64,000 nucleotides of DNA from contig OY751489.1 of the NCBI GenBank assembly GCA_963565915.1, positions 2,108,001 to 2,172,000 on the forward strand. The letters are read 5' to 3'. Made by a program: the position numbers and the translations under genes. A model generated the notes under the pieces. The model saw only the letters and a list, made by a program, of their open reading frames with translations, was not told where the DNA came from and did not search any database. This DNA is from Entoloma clypeatum (taxonomy: Eukaryota; Basidiomycota; Agaricomycetes; Agaricales; Entolomataceae). Positions 51,056 to 62,639 of this stretch are shown here, one piece after another. How positions within the stretch are numbered: position 1 is the first letter of the stretch; every line of letters begins with the position of its first letter.

Positions 51056-52482
51056 CTAGCTTTTGGTACAGAAATTTGTACCTATGTAGACCCCTTGGGA
51101 CGGACCTAAAAAGGGCAACCAAGGTGACATTAGTAGAAATACGATACAGCAATAGAAGATGGCATTGGTTATGTCGTTTTACCATACCAAGGTGATGGTG
51201 GATGTTTCCAAAGAGAATGTTACCGACGTAGAGATCAGTGCATTGGCTATCGGTGTCATTGTCATCGCCTAGGAGGTGAATCGGATGAAGGGTAGAAAAA
51301 CAAAAACATCTCGTCCTAGATCTTACATGAGAAAGCACTATTCTGAGCGAGCATATGCTGATATACAGCGGATGAATACGCATCACGCATTACGGAGTAG
51401 ACAACACACAATTTCGCCTTGTGGATGCCTGAAGCCCAGATATCTCCCCGGAAGCATTGGAACGATGTCCTGGTTGGTTCTATCAGATGTATTGTCTTGT
51501 AACAGATATCATACAGTACCTTCTCGTTGATCATTCGGTAAATATCTGGCACCTGTACATGGAATTAATCATCTCCCCCGTACCTTACTAGTTATCCAAA
51601 AACAGACTTTGGAATCGAAAAACTGGGCAAACTCAACGTTGCCGACTCTGGGAGTGCCGAATGTTCTTGTGTTTATAGTGATAGCTTCCGGCAGTCGCAA
51701 TCGCAGCGACAGAGCTTCCAATAGAGACAAGGCACCTCCTAGGGAATGGCCAATCTGGAGATATAAAGTATCCCACATCATCAGGACGTTACGCGATAGA
51801 TACTGACTTAAAGTCGTGATCTTTGTGGCACCTGTGCTGGATAAGAGGTTTTGGATCTCGTTGAAAATTGCAGTCGCACTTTTTTTTTGTGCGCATGCTG
51901 GATGCCTGCATGGATGTGGATATCCCAGGGAAGAGATTGAAATCAAGTCTTTCCCCATGAGGAGGTTCGCGTCCGTTAAGTCCGTTTGGCTGTGCAATAG
52001 TAATTAGAAAGATAAAACGTCAAGGTCGGGGTCTCACAGCTGAAAGGGGTCCGTTCCTTCGTGAGCCACCACGATAGTATCATCGTTGGCCCGCCAGAAC
52101 CCGACGAAGACTGATTATTTCCAGGGGATCTCAGTCATCGCAATACGATGCAAGAAGGACGAATTATAGTTTGATATTGTATCGCCGTCGTCACCACAAT
52201 AAGGGTGGGGGTAGATCCCGGGGGGGCATCGCGGGCCTCTATAATTGGGGTCGGCGATACTTGTGATCTTGGGGAACAACACTCACGGCCACATTGCCAT
52301 CCTTTGATCAAAGAGGGAGAAAAATAAACAGCTCGCACAAATTGCGCAAACGGCAAGATAGCGTCCAGTTCGATAGTAGAGAGAGCCGTTGCTCGGCGCT
52401 CGATAGAGGCGAGCTGGATTGTAGGTAGAGCGCCAACTGCGGTGAAGGCAAATAGACCAAGAAAGGGGCTGAAGGTGAACAT
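51056..52482 (-). CDS. Secreted class 3 lipase; conserved blocks in shifting frames
   Basis: Signal peptide MFTFSPFLGLFAFTAVGALP, then LDAILPFAQFVRAVYFSPSL and GWQCG, VGFWRANDDTIVVAHEGTDP, GHSLGGALSLLEALSLRLRL (nucleophile Ser), FGTPRVGNVEFAQFFDSK, VPDIYRMINEKDIVPMLPGR (catalytic Asp in DIVPMLP) and the C-terminus DSQCTDLYVGNILFGNIHHH followed by LGPSQGVYIGTNFCTKS, where the last His pair region should give the catalytic His. All three catalytic positions are therefore present. However, between the DPFQL block and the GHSLGG block the family-like segments (LDFNLFPGIS, DIHIHAGIQHAHKK, SATAIFNEIQNLL) lie in three different frames without any GT/AG to splice them, near a run of nine A/T. Either sequencing errors or real damage; it may be a pseudogene. 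Confidence 0.7.
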
Positions 52483-53970
52483 TTGGTCGGTGTTTCGAAG
52501 GCTTGAAAACCAAAAGAATGGATGTGTCCACCTGGCCCAGAGCGAGGGCGGAAGGGGTGGAGAGGGAAGCCGAACGAGGACTGACGGTGTCTTTTGGAAG
52601 GAAAGATAGATATCCAGGATGTAAATATCACCCAGAAGTCCGTGATTTTTTTTGACAACTCTGCACCAAGGTTCTTGCGATAGATAAGGTCTCGTTCAGT
52701 GTCGTGAGGGGGTCGGTCGAGTGGGGGGTTGGAAGATATTTGTGTAACAGAAGTAGATTTGATCGAAGCTTCCAGAAACATGATTGAATATTGCACCGAA
52801 CTGAAGCACAGGTATCGAGAAGACTGGGCCTACGTGGTAAGGTTGCCAAACTGAAGTGGATTATCTCGTCGTTGCATTCAACGCCCTCGTCATTTTGAGA
52901 AGAAGGCCCGATGGTGGCGGCGGCCCATTTCCGCACGCACATCATGATCGTGTGGGGCAAGCCAGAGTATGTAACCAACGGTTACCAACGCCCACATCGG
53001 CGGTTAACCTCTAATGATCAAGATTTCAAGCAGAGTATTGAAGGTAAGAACAGGCGACAGAAAATACGACCACGCAAGAATGACTGAGGCTCCAAAAGAA
53101 AAGATTCACGGGCTTTGGACGGCTGAGAAGGCATTCATACTAGTGATCATGCCAATTCGTCCACTGCAGACTGGGGTATTTCAAACATAGAAGCGGCAAA
53201 TTCGAGGTCCCATGTTGGTCCCATGGCATTGAATTGGATATGACAGAATCGAGAACCAACGTTCAAGTCCTCCAGCAGCGGCGGTGGCGTTTGTAAGATG
53301 CTGCAAGTCCTCTGCTATGTAAATCATGTGAGTTTGGTAGGAGGATCGCAACACTGCACCCGTGAGTACAGTGAGTACCCATTGTTTGCGCTCCAGGCGT
53401 AATTAGACCTCTTACATATACTGATTATTGTTCCCGAGTTCCCTTTGAGAATCACACATGTACACGGCCGAGGTGTGCGCCACAAAAGCATCCACCAACT
53501 GTAAGTATACAGAACTTTTGGGAAGATCTGCGAGTGATTAGGTATCTTGAGTCAAGACACCATCATCGTTGCGCGATAAGTAGCAATAGCCCATCCCCGA
53601 CCGCAGTACGATAGAGTCCAGTGGTTCGCAGCGAGTCTTGTTTTAACGACCCTTTGAAGTAAAGGTAGCCACTGCTCTTATCGGTCTGTTTTTGAGTAAT
53701 GATGCTCGATGGAGCATTATATAGATCTGCCAGGCCGCGCGCTTTGGAGTGGATTTAGGCCATAATATAATCAAGTTCTAGCGAAACGGATGTACTCGAA
53801 AATTGACTGCCCCTCAATACCAGGCTCGCGTTTTTATCTGCTGAATTCCCTAGTGATACCCCAAGGACAAGGATCCTGCCATTGCTGACAATGGTGGACG
53901 GGCGCCAACAGATTTCCTTGACTTCATAGGAGTCGAGGTGGGGTCCCAACCACACGACGCGTATCGAGGC
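52483..53970. other. 1.5 kb without recognisable gene
   Basis: I could not assemble a gene on either strand. The part next to 52483 probably holds the lipase promoter, that next to 53970 the 3' end of PET127. An open stretch at 53755-53955 on the minus strand (DSYEVKEICWRPSTIVSNGR) lacks an ATG and splice context; it could be untranslated PET127 sequence. Confidence 0.4.
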
Positions 53971-56642
53971 CTATTCTGCCAGAGTCGAAACGGCAGCGTC
54001 GAAGGCATCTACATTTGGGGCAGGTGATCCAAAAACCAGGGCATCCGGCGGGTCAAGATCAGACATTGATTCCACCTCCGAGGCATCCGCAGCTGCCCAG
54101 CCCCTTTGCAGGGTCTCTATGTTATCATTCGCCACCGAGACTGTTATCAAGTTCGTGACGTCTTTCCTCACAGAATGAAGAAGCTCCGCCGGAATAGGCG
54201 CGTCCTCGCCCAGGACATATCTTGGCTTTCCGAGCTCCTCAGTGGCAAGACGTTCAGTTTCCTCGCGCCCAGACCTCGAAACTGAGCGGAGCTGTTGAAC
54301 CATTTTGCCTGGCTGTTTGAAATGTTTGGCGTCATAGGGCGTCGAAGCTGCGCCCTCTTCTCGGTGCACATCGCCGAAATTCAGTCGTTCCCACCAATCC
54401 TCCATGTTCTCCACGCCACTGGGAATGTTGTATCCGCGGAACTGGCGTGATTTGGCTGCCCTGAATGACGAGCGGACGTCCGTCTCAATCCCCGAGAGCC
54501 TGGAAATAGCATAGTGCAGGATCCCTGGCAAAACGTTGATGTTACTCCACATCGATATAGTTCGATAGATACCTACATGGCGACTGGACTTCAGAAACAG
54601 CTCTCGACCCTTTGACAACGTCACTTCCTAAGAAGTTAGTGACTTCGACTTCCAGCTGTCGGATGGGTCTGTCATCTTCGTCGCCTTCCCATTCAACAGG
54701 TTCGACCCAGATATTCAGAACGTCCTTTTTTTCCTCCTTCTCAAACGTACATTGCACCGACTAAGGCCGCGTCAGACGCGAGATAAGGAGGGCGAACACA
54801 CTCAGGACAAATGCTCGCACCTGTTTCGGGAAACAACACGTAATCTCGGATGTGATACACTCCAGGACCTTGATACACTTTTCGAAAACACGATCACCAG
54901 CTCCAGGATATGGGGCGAATATTGCCTCATCCATCTCCTGCAGAGGGATGTATTGGAATCCAAACATGCGAGCGGTATTGTGGTAAGCGACGATGACACC
55001 ATCCATGTTCCCAATCCGGACTTGGAAGCTAAGGGCCAGGGTTGGATCTCTTCCAAAAAATTACAAAGGCTCTCACCTGTATTTGAGGAAGGCCGATCGA
55101 ATGAGGTCAAAGTACTCTTTTTCGAAGCTCTCCATCAATCCTGTCTGAGATTTGATGAGGTATCCGGAGTTTTCCTAGACAATGTAAGAGGTAAGAGAGT
55201 CTGTTGAGGCCATGTCAACGTCCTTACCTCGAAGTTCAGGATGTCCATACGGATAGGCAAACATGCACGTGTCTTCAAGTCGAACACACCGGTGCCAGGT
55301 AGGCGAGAGTCCTGGCAGTCAAGTTGGGAACGCATGACGAACTGCTCCGACTGGATAGATTGTTTGAACGAGGACAGGTTTAGAAAGGTTCACGTTTAGC
55401 CTACCTTGGCATAGCGGTAAGCCTCTCGCAGAGGCTCTTCTTCTTCTGGAGATGGAGGCTCGGATCGCCGGTAAGACGAGAATTCTGGAGATGTCATGGT
55501 CAAGAACTTTTCGAGAAGCGTTCCCTAGCCGCACACATTCGATGAGAAATTGTGCATGTCATGAAAACAAACATGGCCGAACCATCCAGGTTAAAATGTT
55601 CTTCTCGGTGTCGTCTTTGCCACCAGAGTCTATTGCATAAACGCCGTCATTGTAGGTCATAACAACAGAGACTGGCATCCTCTGCCCTGGAGTAAATGTT
55701 TTTGGCTTCAATTAAGCATAAGTTATGGGATTGAACGTCAGATAAAGTTGTATTGACCTCGCCCTGAAAAATGGCGCTAAGTTTGGATGTGTTCACAGTC
55801 TTGTCTCCCGATATCAAGAAATATATATGGCTGAGCATGCCAGAAAGTGATGAGGTTGATCCAGCGTATTTCCTATTCTCGCGTTTCGCCAAGTCCCACA
55901 AATCCTGAAGAAATTGAATAATATGATAAAATTGAAAAGATAATAGACCAACCTCATCCCTGGAACTCTTAACAAAGCCAACAAGACGTTCGAACGCGAA
56001 CTCCGTTACTTTGGGTATATTTTCCAGATAAGGAGAGAAATTGTATACTCTGGACCGAGGATCCTGCAGCCAATGAACACCTGGGCTAAAGGAAACGATG
56101 AAAGCTAGAGCGATGGATGCAGCTAAAACTTACTTGAAGAGGACTCGATCCAAGCCATGTGCAAGCTTGGGTATCGGGCGGTGCTGGGATGTAGGTTCGA
56201 CATCTTCTAGCGTAGGCCTTTCGGAGGGTTCCAAGAGACCCTCGAGACGTCTTGAATAAGTCAAGGTATTGTACGAATGAGGAGGTGTATGCTTTTTTGG
56301 TTGTGGAGGGTTTCTCAGCGAAGCGTCAGGTAGCGGTAGAAGTTGCGTCCGTGGCCCATCGGCCTTGTGGCTCACTCGAATGTCCGAGGTTGGTTTATGT
56401 GGCGCGCCTTGAGGGCGCGCAGCGTTTGGGAATGGAGGCCTTTGGGGTGTCGGCTTCTTCTTCTCTTGCTTCTTCTTCCTTTTCTTCGACGTGCCCCGAG
56501 GGGGCTGGTCACGGTTCAGAACCGAGGCAACTGTGGTTGGTGTGAATGAAGAAAGATCGAAGGGTGGATGTGGAGATATGGAATAAGGTCTGGCAGAGGG
56601 TAGACACCTGGAGGTTGCGCAGAGGACGCGTCGGGAGTACAT
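53971..56642 (-). CDS. PET127: Pet127-like mitochondrial RNA-processing protein
   Basis: N-terminus [20 protein letters not shown] is a mitochondrial presequence, followed by a Lys/Pro-rich linker and the Pet127 domain: [11 protein letters not shown] / [168 protein letters not shown] and [19 protein letters not shown]. Pet127 helps exonucleolytic 5' processing and stability of mitochondrial RNAs; the conserved Asp/Glu/Lys residues resemble PD-(D/E)XK folds. About twelve introns; length about 720 residues. The C-terminus ([13 protein letters not shown]) is variable in the family. Confidence 0.91.
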
Positions 56643-56715
56643 GCCACCTCAGAACTTTTGGCGGAGAGTCATTGGTGGGTCACGGGGTTTGATCTAATCT
56701 TGGTAACTTCCAACC
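56643..56715. promoter_or_regulatory. Compact bidirectional promoter, PET127 / ARL8
   Basis: 73 bases between divergent starts; no TATA box evident. Confidence 0.4.
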
Positions 56716-57835
56716 ATGGCAGGCTTGCTATCCTCTCTTCTTCACTGGTTCACTGGGTACGTGCTCCTTGGCCACCCATCCCTGCTCTTCGCTCACTGTC
56801 CCCAAGTTTATTCTTTTCAAAAACTGCAGAGATCGCTGTAGTTGGCCTCCAGGTCAGTCGCTCCAACAATTACATACACGACATCTCCCACATCCAACAA
56901 GGCTTCAGGGAAGACTTCGTTCGTCAATGTTATAACATCTGGCCAGGTCACTTTGTAGTTTCTTTGCGCCGCCCTTCATTACTCATCCATCTTCAGTGGA
57001 GCGAAAATGTCGTACCAACCGTGGCCTTCAACTTCCGAAAGGTAAGAAAGGGGAACGTCACACTCAAGATATGGGATGTTGCTGGTATTTGCATTCCCGA
57101 CCCATTTTGTTGCCACTCGCCAACTGGTATCTTAGGCCAACCCAAATTCCGGTCCATGTGGGAGCGCTACTGTAATGGTGTCGATGCCATACTGTACGCT
57201 CCAAGCCTGCTCATGCCCCAGCCACTTATATCTTTATATCCAGGTTTGTCGTAGATTCAGCCGATGTGAGTCAGGTTCAATAGCCTGCCCAATGTCCTTC
57301 CTTGGTCTAATCATTCGTTGCATAATTCAGCCAGAGAAGTTCAACACCGCGAGATTTGAGCTCCACCAGCTCCTGTCACAACCGGGTCTATCTGGTGTAC
57401 CGTTACTCGTCGTGCGTCCCGCCTCCATCATCCTCTTGCCCTGCTCACGAAGCTACAAAGCTTGGCAATAAAAATGACATTGAGGGGCATGCTCCCGTGA
57501 AGGAGCTCATCTCCACGCTGTGAGGTTGAATATCACGTCAGCCTTGCGGCGGACTCACTTTAAATGACAGTCAATTGGATAAAATCAAAGATAGACCGGT
57601 CTCCGTAAGTGCTTATCGTTATTTTTATCCATCATCTCTGACAACTAGTTCACTGATCAAGTGTTATTCGGTAAAGCTGGTTGTAATGCTTCTGTGTCAT
57701 CCCACAGCTAACGTTCTATCAGTGCTCTATGAAGAGCCAACACAACTTGTGAGTTGAAATATGTCTTTTTTGATTTTTTTTAGAACATTTCCCAGAGATA
57801 TCGTTTTGCAATGGCTAACTGGACGAAGTCACTAA
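56716..57835 (+). CDS. ARL8: Arl8-like small GTPase
   Basis: Assembled from about eleven small exons: [44 protein letters not shown] (P-loop GLQASGKTS spliced together), [48 protein letters not shown] (switch [18 protein letters not shown], an Arl8 hallmark), [54 protein letters not shown] (NKND), [23 protein letters not shown] and [16 protein letters not shown]. The N-terminus is an amphipathic helix rather than a myristoylated Met-Gly, as in Arl8. Arl8 moves lysosomes/vacuoles along microtubules and aids fusion. The G5 (SAK-like) box reads CSMK. The last two splice junctions are the least sure. Confidence 0.88.
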
Positions 57836-57971
57836 TGAGTCTTTGGCTTTTGCACTATCTCTTTATAATATTGCTTTACAACTGCCGCATTGCGTGTTTC
57901 GTGGAGTTGCACACTCTATCGGGGTATAATTCGAGGATGTTGAAATCTACATGGGCCTCAGGGGCAAGTCA

Positions 57972-58347
57972 TCATCGTCGCTTTGCCATTTGCACCGTCA
58001 AATTGTCAATGTACATCTGCAGGGTTTCATTGCCCGATGCGAGCTTGTCGACCTCTTTTTGAACACTTTCGACCCTTGCCAGAAGAGCTGGAGTGTAAGA
58101 AAAGATTCAGTCAGCACAATATCCTGTGCAAGAAGCCAGTGTTCAAGACGGACTTCGGAGGTCCTCTTGAGACGCTGCAATCTCTCTGGGAATCTTTGTC
58201 AGATGTCGATGCCAGGGATTGTTACAAGATGACGGACTTGAGCAGCTGCTCCTTTCTCAAAGCGTCACGGATAGGATCAGTAGTAGGGGGCGAGGACAGA
58301 CCCCATGCTGGGGATTCGTCGTCGAGGGAGTAACCAGTGAAAGACAT
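57972..58347 (-). CDS. Small SCOC-like coiled-coil protein (DUF2205 type)
   Basis: A short gene that long-frame searches miss. Three exons on the minus strand: MSFTGYSLDDESPAWGLSSP-PTTDPIRDALRKEQLLKSVI; after a 40-base intron LEIAASQEDLR; after a 65-base intron TLLARVESVQKEVDKLASGN and ETLQMYIDNLTVQMAKRR, then two TGA stops. About 90 residues. The final heptad coiled coil (ENE/NETLQ-YI-NL) is typical of short coiled-coil (SCOC) proteins, Golgi-associated partners of Arl1/Arl3-type GTPases that also act in autophagy. It is convergent with ARL8 (136 bases between stops) and divergent from RPN13 (85 bases between starts). Splice sites are consensus and frame fits at both junctions. Confidence 0.78.
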
Positions 58348-58432
58348 GTCACGAGATCTCCTTCCAAATTAAGTAGGATGAGTGACGCGTCGCGAGATCA
58401 CGACCACGACCACGACCACCATCTCCCCGATC
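58348..58432. promoter_or_regulatory. Compact bidirectional promoter, SCOC-like / RPN13
   Basis: 85 bases between start codons, containing a short (ACGACC)n-like CACGAC repeat near 58401-58421. Confidence 0.4.
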
Positions 58433-59607
58433 ATGGCTGAAGTCCTTCTCGCTTTCAAAGCAGGTCGAGCCTTCCGCAGGGAGGGCACCACCTTTGTCGA
58501 TCCAAACCCCACAAAAGGTGCTATCATCGTGACAAATGGCGAAGATGGTCTTTTGCACTTCACTTGGAAGAACAGGACGACCAACGAAGTCGAAGAGGTC
58601 AGAAACTGCCCTTGTATTTCGGGTCAACCCACAAATTGCCAAGTTGACGTGGAATAGGATCTCATTCTCTTTCCGAGTGATGCTACCTTTGTCACAGTGT
58701 CCCCCGCGAGCAGAACGTATGTTCTGAAGTTCTCATCGTCCGATCAAAGGCACTTTGTAGTACTCCTCACTCTGTCCCACTTCCCAAGACTCATCATTTA
58801 TTCATTCCAGTTCTGGATGCAGGTATAACCGCCCTTGCTCAAACTGTCGTCTTGATAACACAGATCCATCAGGACGCATCCCCTGCTCGAGACACTGAAT
58901 TCGTCGTCAACTTGAACGGCCTTCTTGAAGATCCAGAGTATACGCTCACCTGGAATACTCCACCACAAGCCTCGACATCGAGTGCGCAAGCATCGTCGTA
59001 CGGCTCGAATTTCTGGCTGCAAAAACAGTTGACCTATTTCAATGTAGTTCGGCAACTGATCCCTCAGGATTCCAAGCCACACCCGACCAACTCGCTTCAC
59101 TACAAACCCTTCTTAGATCCGCCGGTGCCCAGGATGTCGCGGCACAACCACCAGGTTGTCTTTTTCTCTTGGTTGTCCACATTGGTGTAGGCAGCTGATA
59201 TCTTCTATCCTGTTTTCCAGACCTCTCTCTGACAGATATCCTTACACCCACAAATCTCACACCCCTCTTCACCAACCACCCCGAATTGATACCATCTCTC
59301 TTCCCACATCTCCCTCCAGATTTGCCAGCCCCTCCCTCCCCCGACGTTCTTCAACGCGTAATAAAGTAAGAGCCTCGTCGAGTTGAATCCTGAACTCAAC
59401 AACGCACTGTTTCTCAGCTCCCCGCAGTTCCGGGCAGCGGTTGCGAACTTTGACCAAGCCTTAAGAACCGGTCTCTTGGGCGGATTAGTGAGGGGCCTGG
59501 GACTTCCTGACGAAGCTGGAACTGGAATCGTGCCATTTTTGAGAGCTATTCAGGAACAGGCTGAGAACGCCCGTGGAGGATCAGGCGATGGTATGGAGAC
59601 CGACTGA
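58433..59607 (+). CDS. RPN13: Rpn13/ADRM1, proteasomal ubiquitin receptor
   Basis: Starts MAEVLLAFKAGRAFRREGTT, the Pru (pleckstrin-like ubiquitin receptor) domain, continuing VTNGEDGLLHFTWKNRTTNE, DLILFPSDATFVTVSPASRT, YVLKFSSSDQRHF, FWMQ and a Ser/Gln-rich linker. The C-terminal DEUBAD domain binds the deubiquitinase Uch37/UCHL5: DLSLTDILTPTNLTPLFTNH, PELIPSLFPHLPPDLPAPPS and SPQFRAAVANFDQALRTGLL. Full two-domain form, as in animals and basidiomycetes (budding yeast lacks DEUBAD). About six introns, with very small exons around FWMQ (12 bases). Length about 280 residues. It docks on Rpn2 of the 19S base. Confidence 0.92.
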
Positions 59608-61319
59608 GTTAGACCGTCTCTACTACGATCTTGCATGCAGTCCATGTTACCCCAGAAAAGTCTCTCCCTAATCCACCCCACTACCTGTTCTGTAATGAAA
59701 AATTGACCCGATTTCTCTGCTGTGGTGACCCTTCGGACGCCACGCCTGTTCCCGACGACTCGGTTAATTAATAAGATTGAACGTGTACCCGTGAGGAGAC
59801 CCACTTTCCAGAAGATTCATGCCATAACCGAAATGAAGCATTTCCCTCCCAGGCTATGCAACCCGTTAATCAACAGGAAGACCACGGTAAAATATAATCT
59901 TGCGAAAGCTACTGGGTATGTTAATTCTACTTTTCCCATTGCGCTGGTGAAGTGACCCCAAGCGATAAATTGACCGAAGGGGTGGCGCAAGCTCCTCGAA
60001 TTTGCATGACCTCATGTTTTTTGGGACACTGGGCATGCAGTTTCCCACTAACTGGATTTTTTTTTTTGGATGGTCAGCAGAATTGCTGTGCTCAGTCGTC
60101 CATCGCATTGTCATTTGCCTCATTGCGAGGGATAACCGATCCGAGTCATTAATCGCAGGGTTCCAGAAATCGTTTGGGCGTTGGAAGTCGATTCTGCCTC
60201 AAAACCGGGCCGTCCAGATTGAAGTCAGGATCGCCTCATGGAACTTGCGGGTATTGGCGAGCAGTGTCAATGTCCCCCTCGTTGTTCACGTCCTCGTTTC
60301 CCTCACTCCCGATGGAGTATACCTCTTCAGAGCAAGGTGTAACAGATAAGCATCAATCATATGGCGTCGAGATAGATTATTTCCGTGACCGTAAACGTGC
60401 CGACGTCATTCAGAGCTAGCAGTCCAGAATGGAAATATGTGGTGCGTTTTCGATCCCATTGACTGCGCAGGCTCCACCATGCAATTCCGTATTACAGGCT
60501 CTCAGTTGCCTTTGGGAACTAATCTCGAAACCTTCGCACCCGTTATGCATTCCTATGATCATTATCCTCGGCTGAGTCTGACCAAACCAGACGGGTGCCT
60601 GGCTCTGACCATATGAGACGAATCAGCAGGTATGAGGGGGGATGGAGCATACATTTTGTACCTTTAACCAAGCAACGAAGTCTTTTTTGGCCCCAATATC
60701 TGTAGAGGTTTGAGAATCCATGCTGCAGACTGTTTGTATCAAACCCTAGTCGGCCATTTGATAGGCCATGTATTAGCGGCGCAGATAAGACTGTTCCGCC
60801 ATTGACAACAATAGTGGGGAAGCAGCAGCAAATAACAACTTGAAAAGCAAGTCCGAATTTCTTGCTAACCACTGCAAACCCTTGCCAAATGACATGTACA
60901 TCTGATTACATGAGGTGGTCGGCACCTCAAGTTCATGCTGCGTTACCTTTCGTAGATATAACCATTCATCGACTTCCCTAGAAGTAAACTATCATGAGGG
61001 CAGAGCATGACTGTTGACGTTGAGATATAGTCCTCACTGCAATCCTGATATGTAGTGCGGGTGTTCAATCAAGCCGATAAGAGATCCGATGCCCTAAGAG
61101 AAGAAAGCTCGTGTTTTTTCAAACAGCTGCTTAAACACGAGGTGAAGACACGTCAATCATGGCTTTCGACCTGCACGATCTCGAAACTGCTCTGGGTGGC
61201 GGCTGCGAGTTAACCCATAAACGTGCCAAGATACCGCGGCTGGTAATTAAATCATCCTTGTTGCTGTATTCGCATTATACGAACATGTAATCATACCTAT
61301 CGCAGAGCATTACTAAACA
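59608..61319. other. 1.7 kb without recognisable gene
   Basis: Nothing convincing found on either strand. A run of 11 T lies near 60058-60068. A small ATG-initiated frame at 61159 (MAFDLHDLETALGGGCELTH) has 43 codons and no support. Some of the interval will be the 3' ends of the convergent RPN13 and NSE2 genes. Confidence 0.45.
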
Positions 61320-62522
61320 TCAGTCGATAATCTCCTCTGCATCAATGTTTTCTGCGGCCCGCTGGGCGCGACGTTGCCAAGCCTTGACTTTCTTAGCCAA
61401 TTCTTGATTGGGTTTCAGATGAGCTCGACTGAATTCCTTGTTGCACCCAGCGGCAGGGCACTTGACTGTAGCCCCCCTAAATGATTGACAAATGGCCTCT
61501 GCAGAGAAGGAGTGTCCACAGATTTCCCTGAAGCAAGGACAGGTCGGAACAAGGGAAAGGTGCATCAAAGCCATGAACATACGACGTGACTGGGCTATCC
61601 AGAGCTACTAGCGTAATAGGACAAGTGTATGCTTGAGTGAATCCTCCAACCTCAAGATCCTCATCGTCGTCACTGTCATCCCCATCCTCTGGCAGAAAAC
61701 AATGAGATCGCCGAACGTAAGATGCGAAATATCGTACCTTTAGGGATGAAGTCTGTAATAGGTGGGAGTGCCTTTTCCGGAAATTGCACTTCCTACGCAG
61801 GAAATTAGTACGCCTATGACAAGGAGGAAGCGATCGCGTACATAGATGTTGTGCTTGAAGTGGGCATATTCCTCGCTCTTGGCGTATTTCTGACGTGTCG
61901 TCTTCTTGGCGTATTCTGTTATTCGTGCCTTCACCCCCTGGTCATACTGTGCAGAGGCATCATCCTGAATGGATTAGTGCCAGTCGCACGGAGTACGGGC
62001 TCTGCTACTCACGATTTCGTCGCCTTGGACAATCTTCTGGGCAATATCATTCAGGGTCTGTTCATGAGATTGCATTTCAACGCCTGTATCAATCAGGTTC
62101 TTCATGATTCTGTCAAGTGCAGCAAGATCCTATTGGCAGTGAATGAATGTGAATAAGAGAAGAGTAGATAAGTTTACTTTTTCCGCATCCTCTCCTTCCG
62201 CAGTGTCAGCTATCGAAACAGCGACATCTCCAACGACCTTCCAATGTTGTCGGACTGCCTGCTGCATATTGATCCAATCTCTGCCGATTCCTTGCAGCTT
62301 CTGCGCGTCTGATTTTCCAAGAGGCTGGTCACGGAAGTTGTCTATATCAATTCTACCTTCGTCTTCATCATCGTTTTGGTCATCGTCTTCAAGAGCAACG
62401 CGTCGTCGACCCTGTTGGCCATCGCGGTCAGATTTAACAGTCTTCCTTGATGGTCCTTCATCCTCTATGTCTGATGAATCTTGACGCTTGGATTTACGAC
62501 GCGCGAAGGTTGAGACAGGCAT
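61320..62522 (-). CDS. NSE2: Nse2/Mms21-like SUMO E3 ligase of the Smc5-Smc6 complex
   Basis: The N-terminus [20 protein letters not shown] is basic then acidic; a helical region follows that docks on Smc5 in the family ([39 protein letters not shown]). The C-terminal SP-RING reads [20 protein letters not shown], then [40 protein letters not shown], giving the C...C-x-H...C...C pattern for one zinc, as in Nse2. It ends NIDAEEIID. Three or four introns. Nse2 sumoylates repair proteins and helps resolve stalled forks. The N-terminal tail is longer than in yeast Mms21. Divergent from uS12m by 117 bases. Confidence 0.87.
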
Positions 62523-62639
62523 AATGATCAGCCACCGCGCACGAGTGACAACTTAGCGCGTTCACTTTGTAACTGTTTGTCGCACATTTGATTACATAAT
62601 GACATGCACGATGAACGAGCAGTGAACTGTACCCAAGCA
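62523..62639. promoter_or_regulatory. Compact bidirectional promoter, NSE2 / uS12m
   Basis: 117 bases between the chosen start codons (81 if the upstream ATG of uS12m is used); no clear TATA box. Confidence 0.35.

Noticed and set aside
52628..52978. Minus-strand frame of 116 codons upstream of the lipase
   Set aside because: No family, no splice signals and a noisy composition; left as intergenic.
53755..53955. Minus-strand frame after PET127 (66 codons)
   Set aside because: No ATG start and no splice link; probably 3' untranslated sequence.
56252..56545. Plus-strand frame over the PET127 first exon
   Set aside because: Antisense shadow of the Lys/Pro-rich linker.
61159..61290. 43-codon ATG frame MAFDLHDLETAL
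   Set aside because: Too short, no partner exon, no homology recalled.
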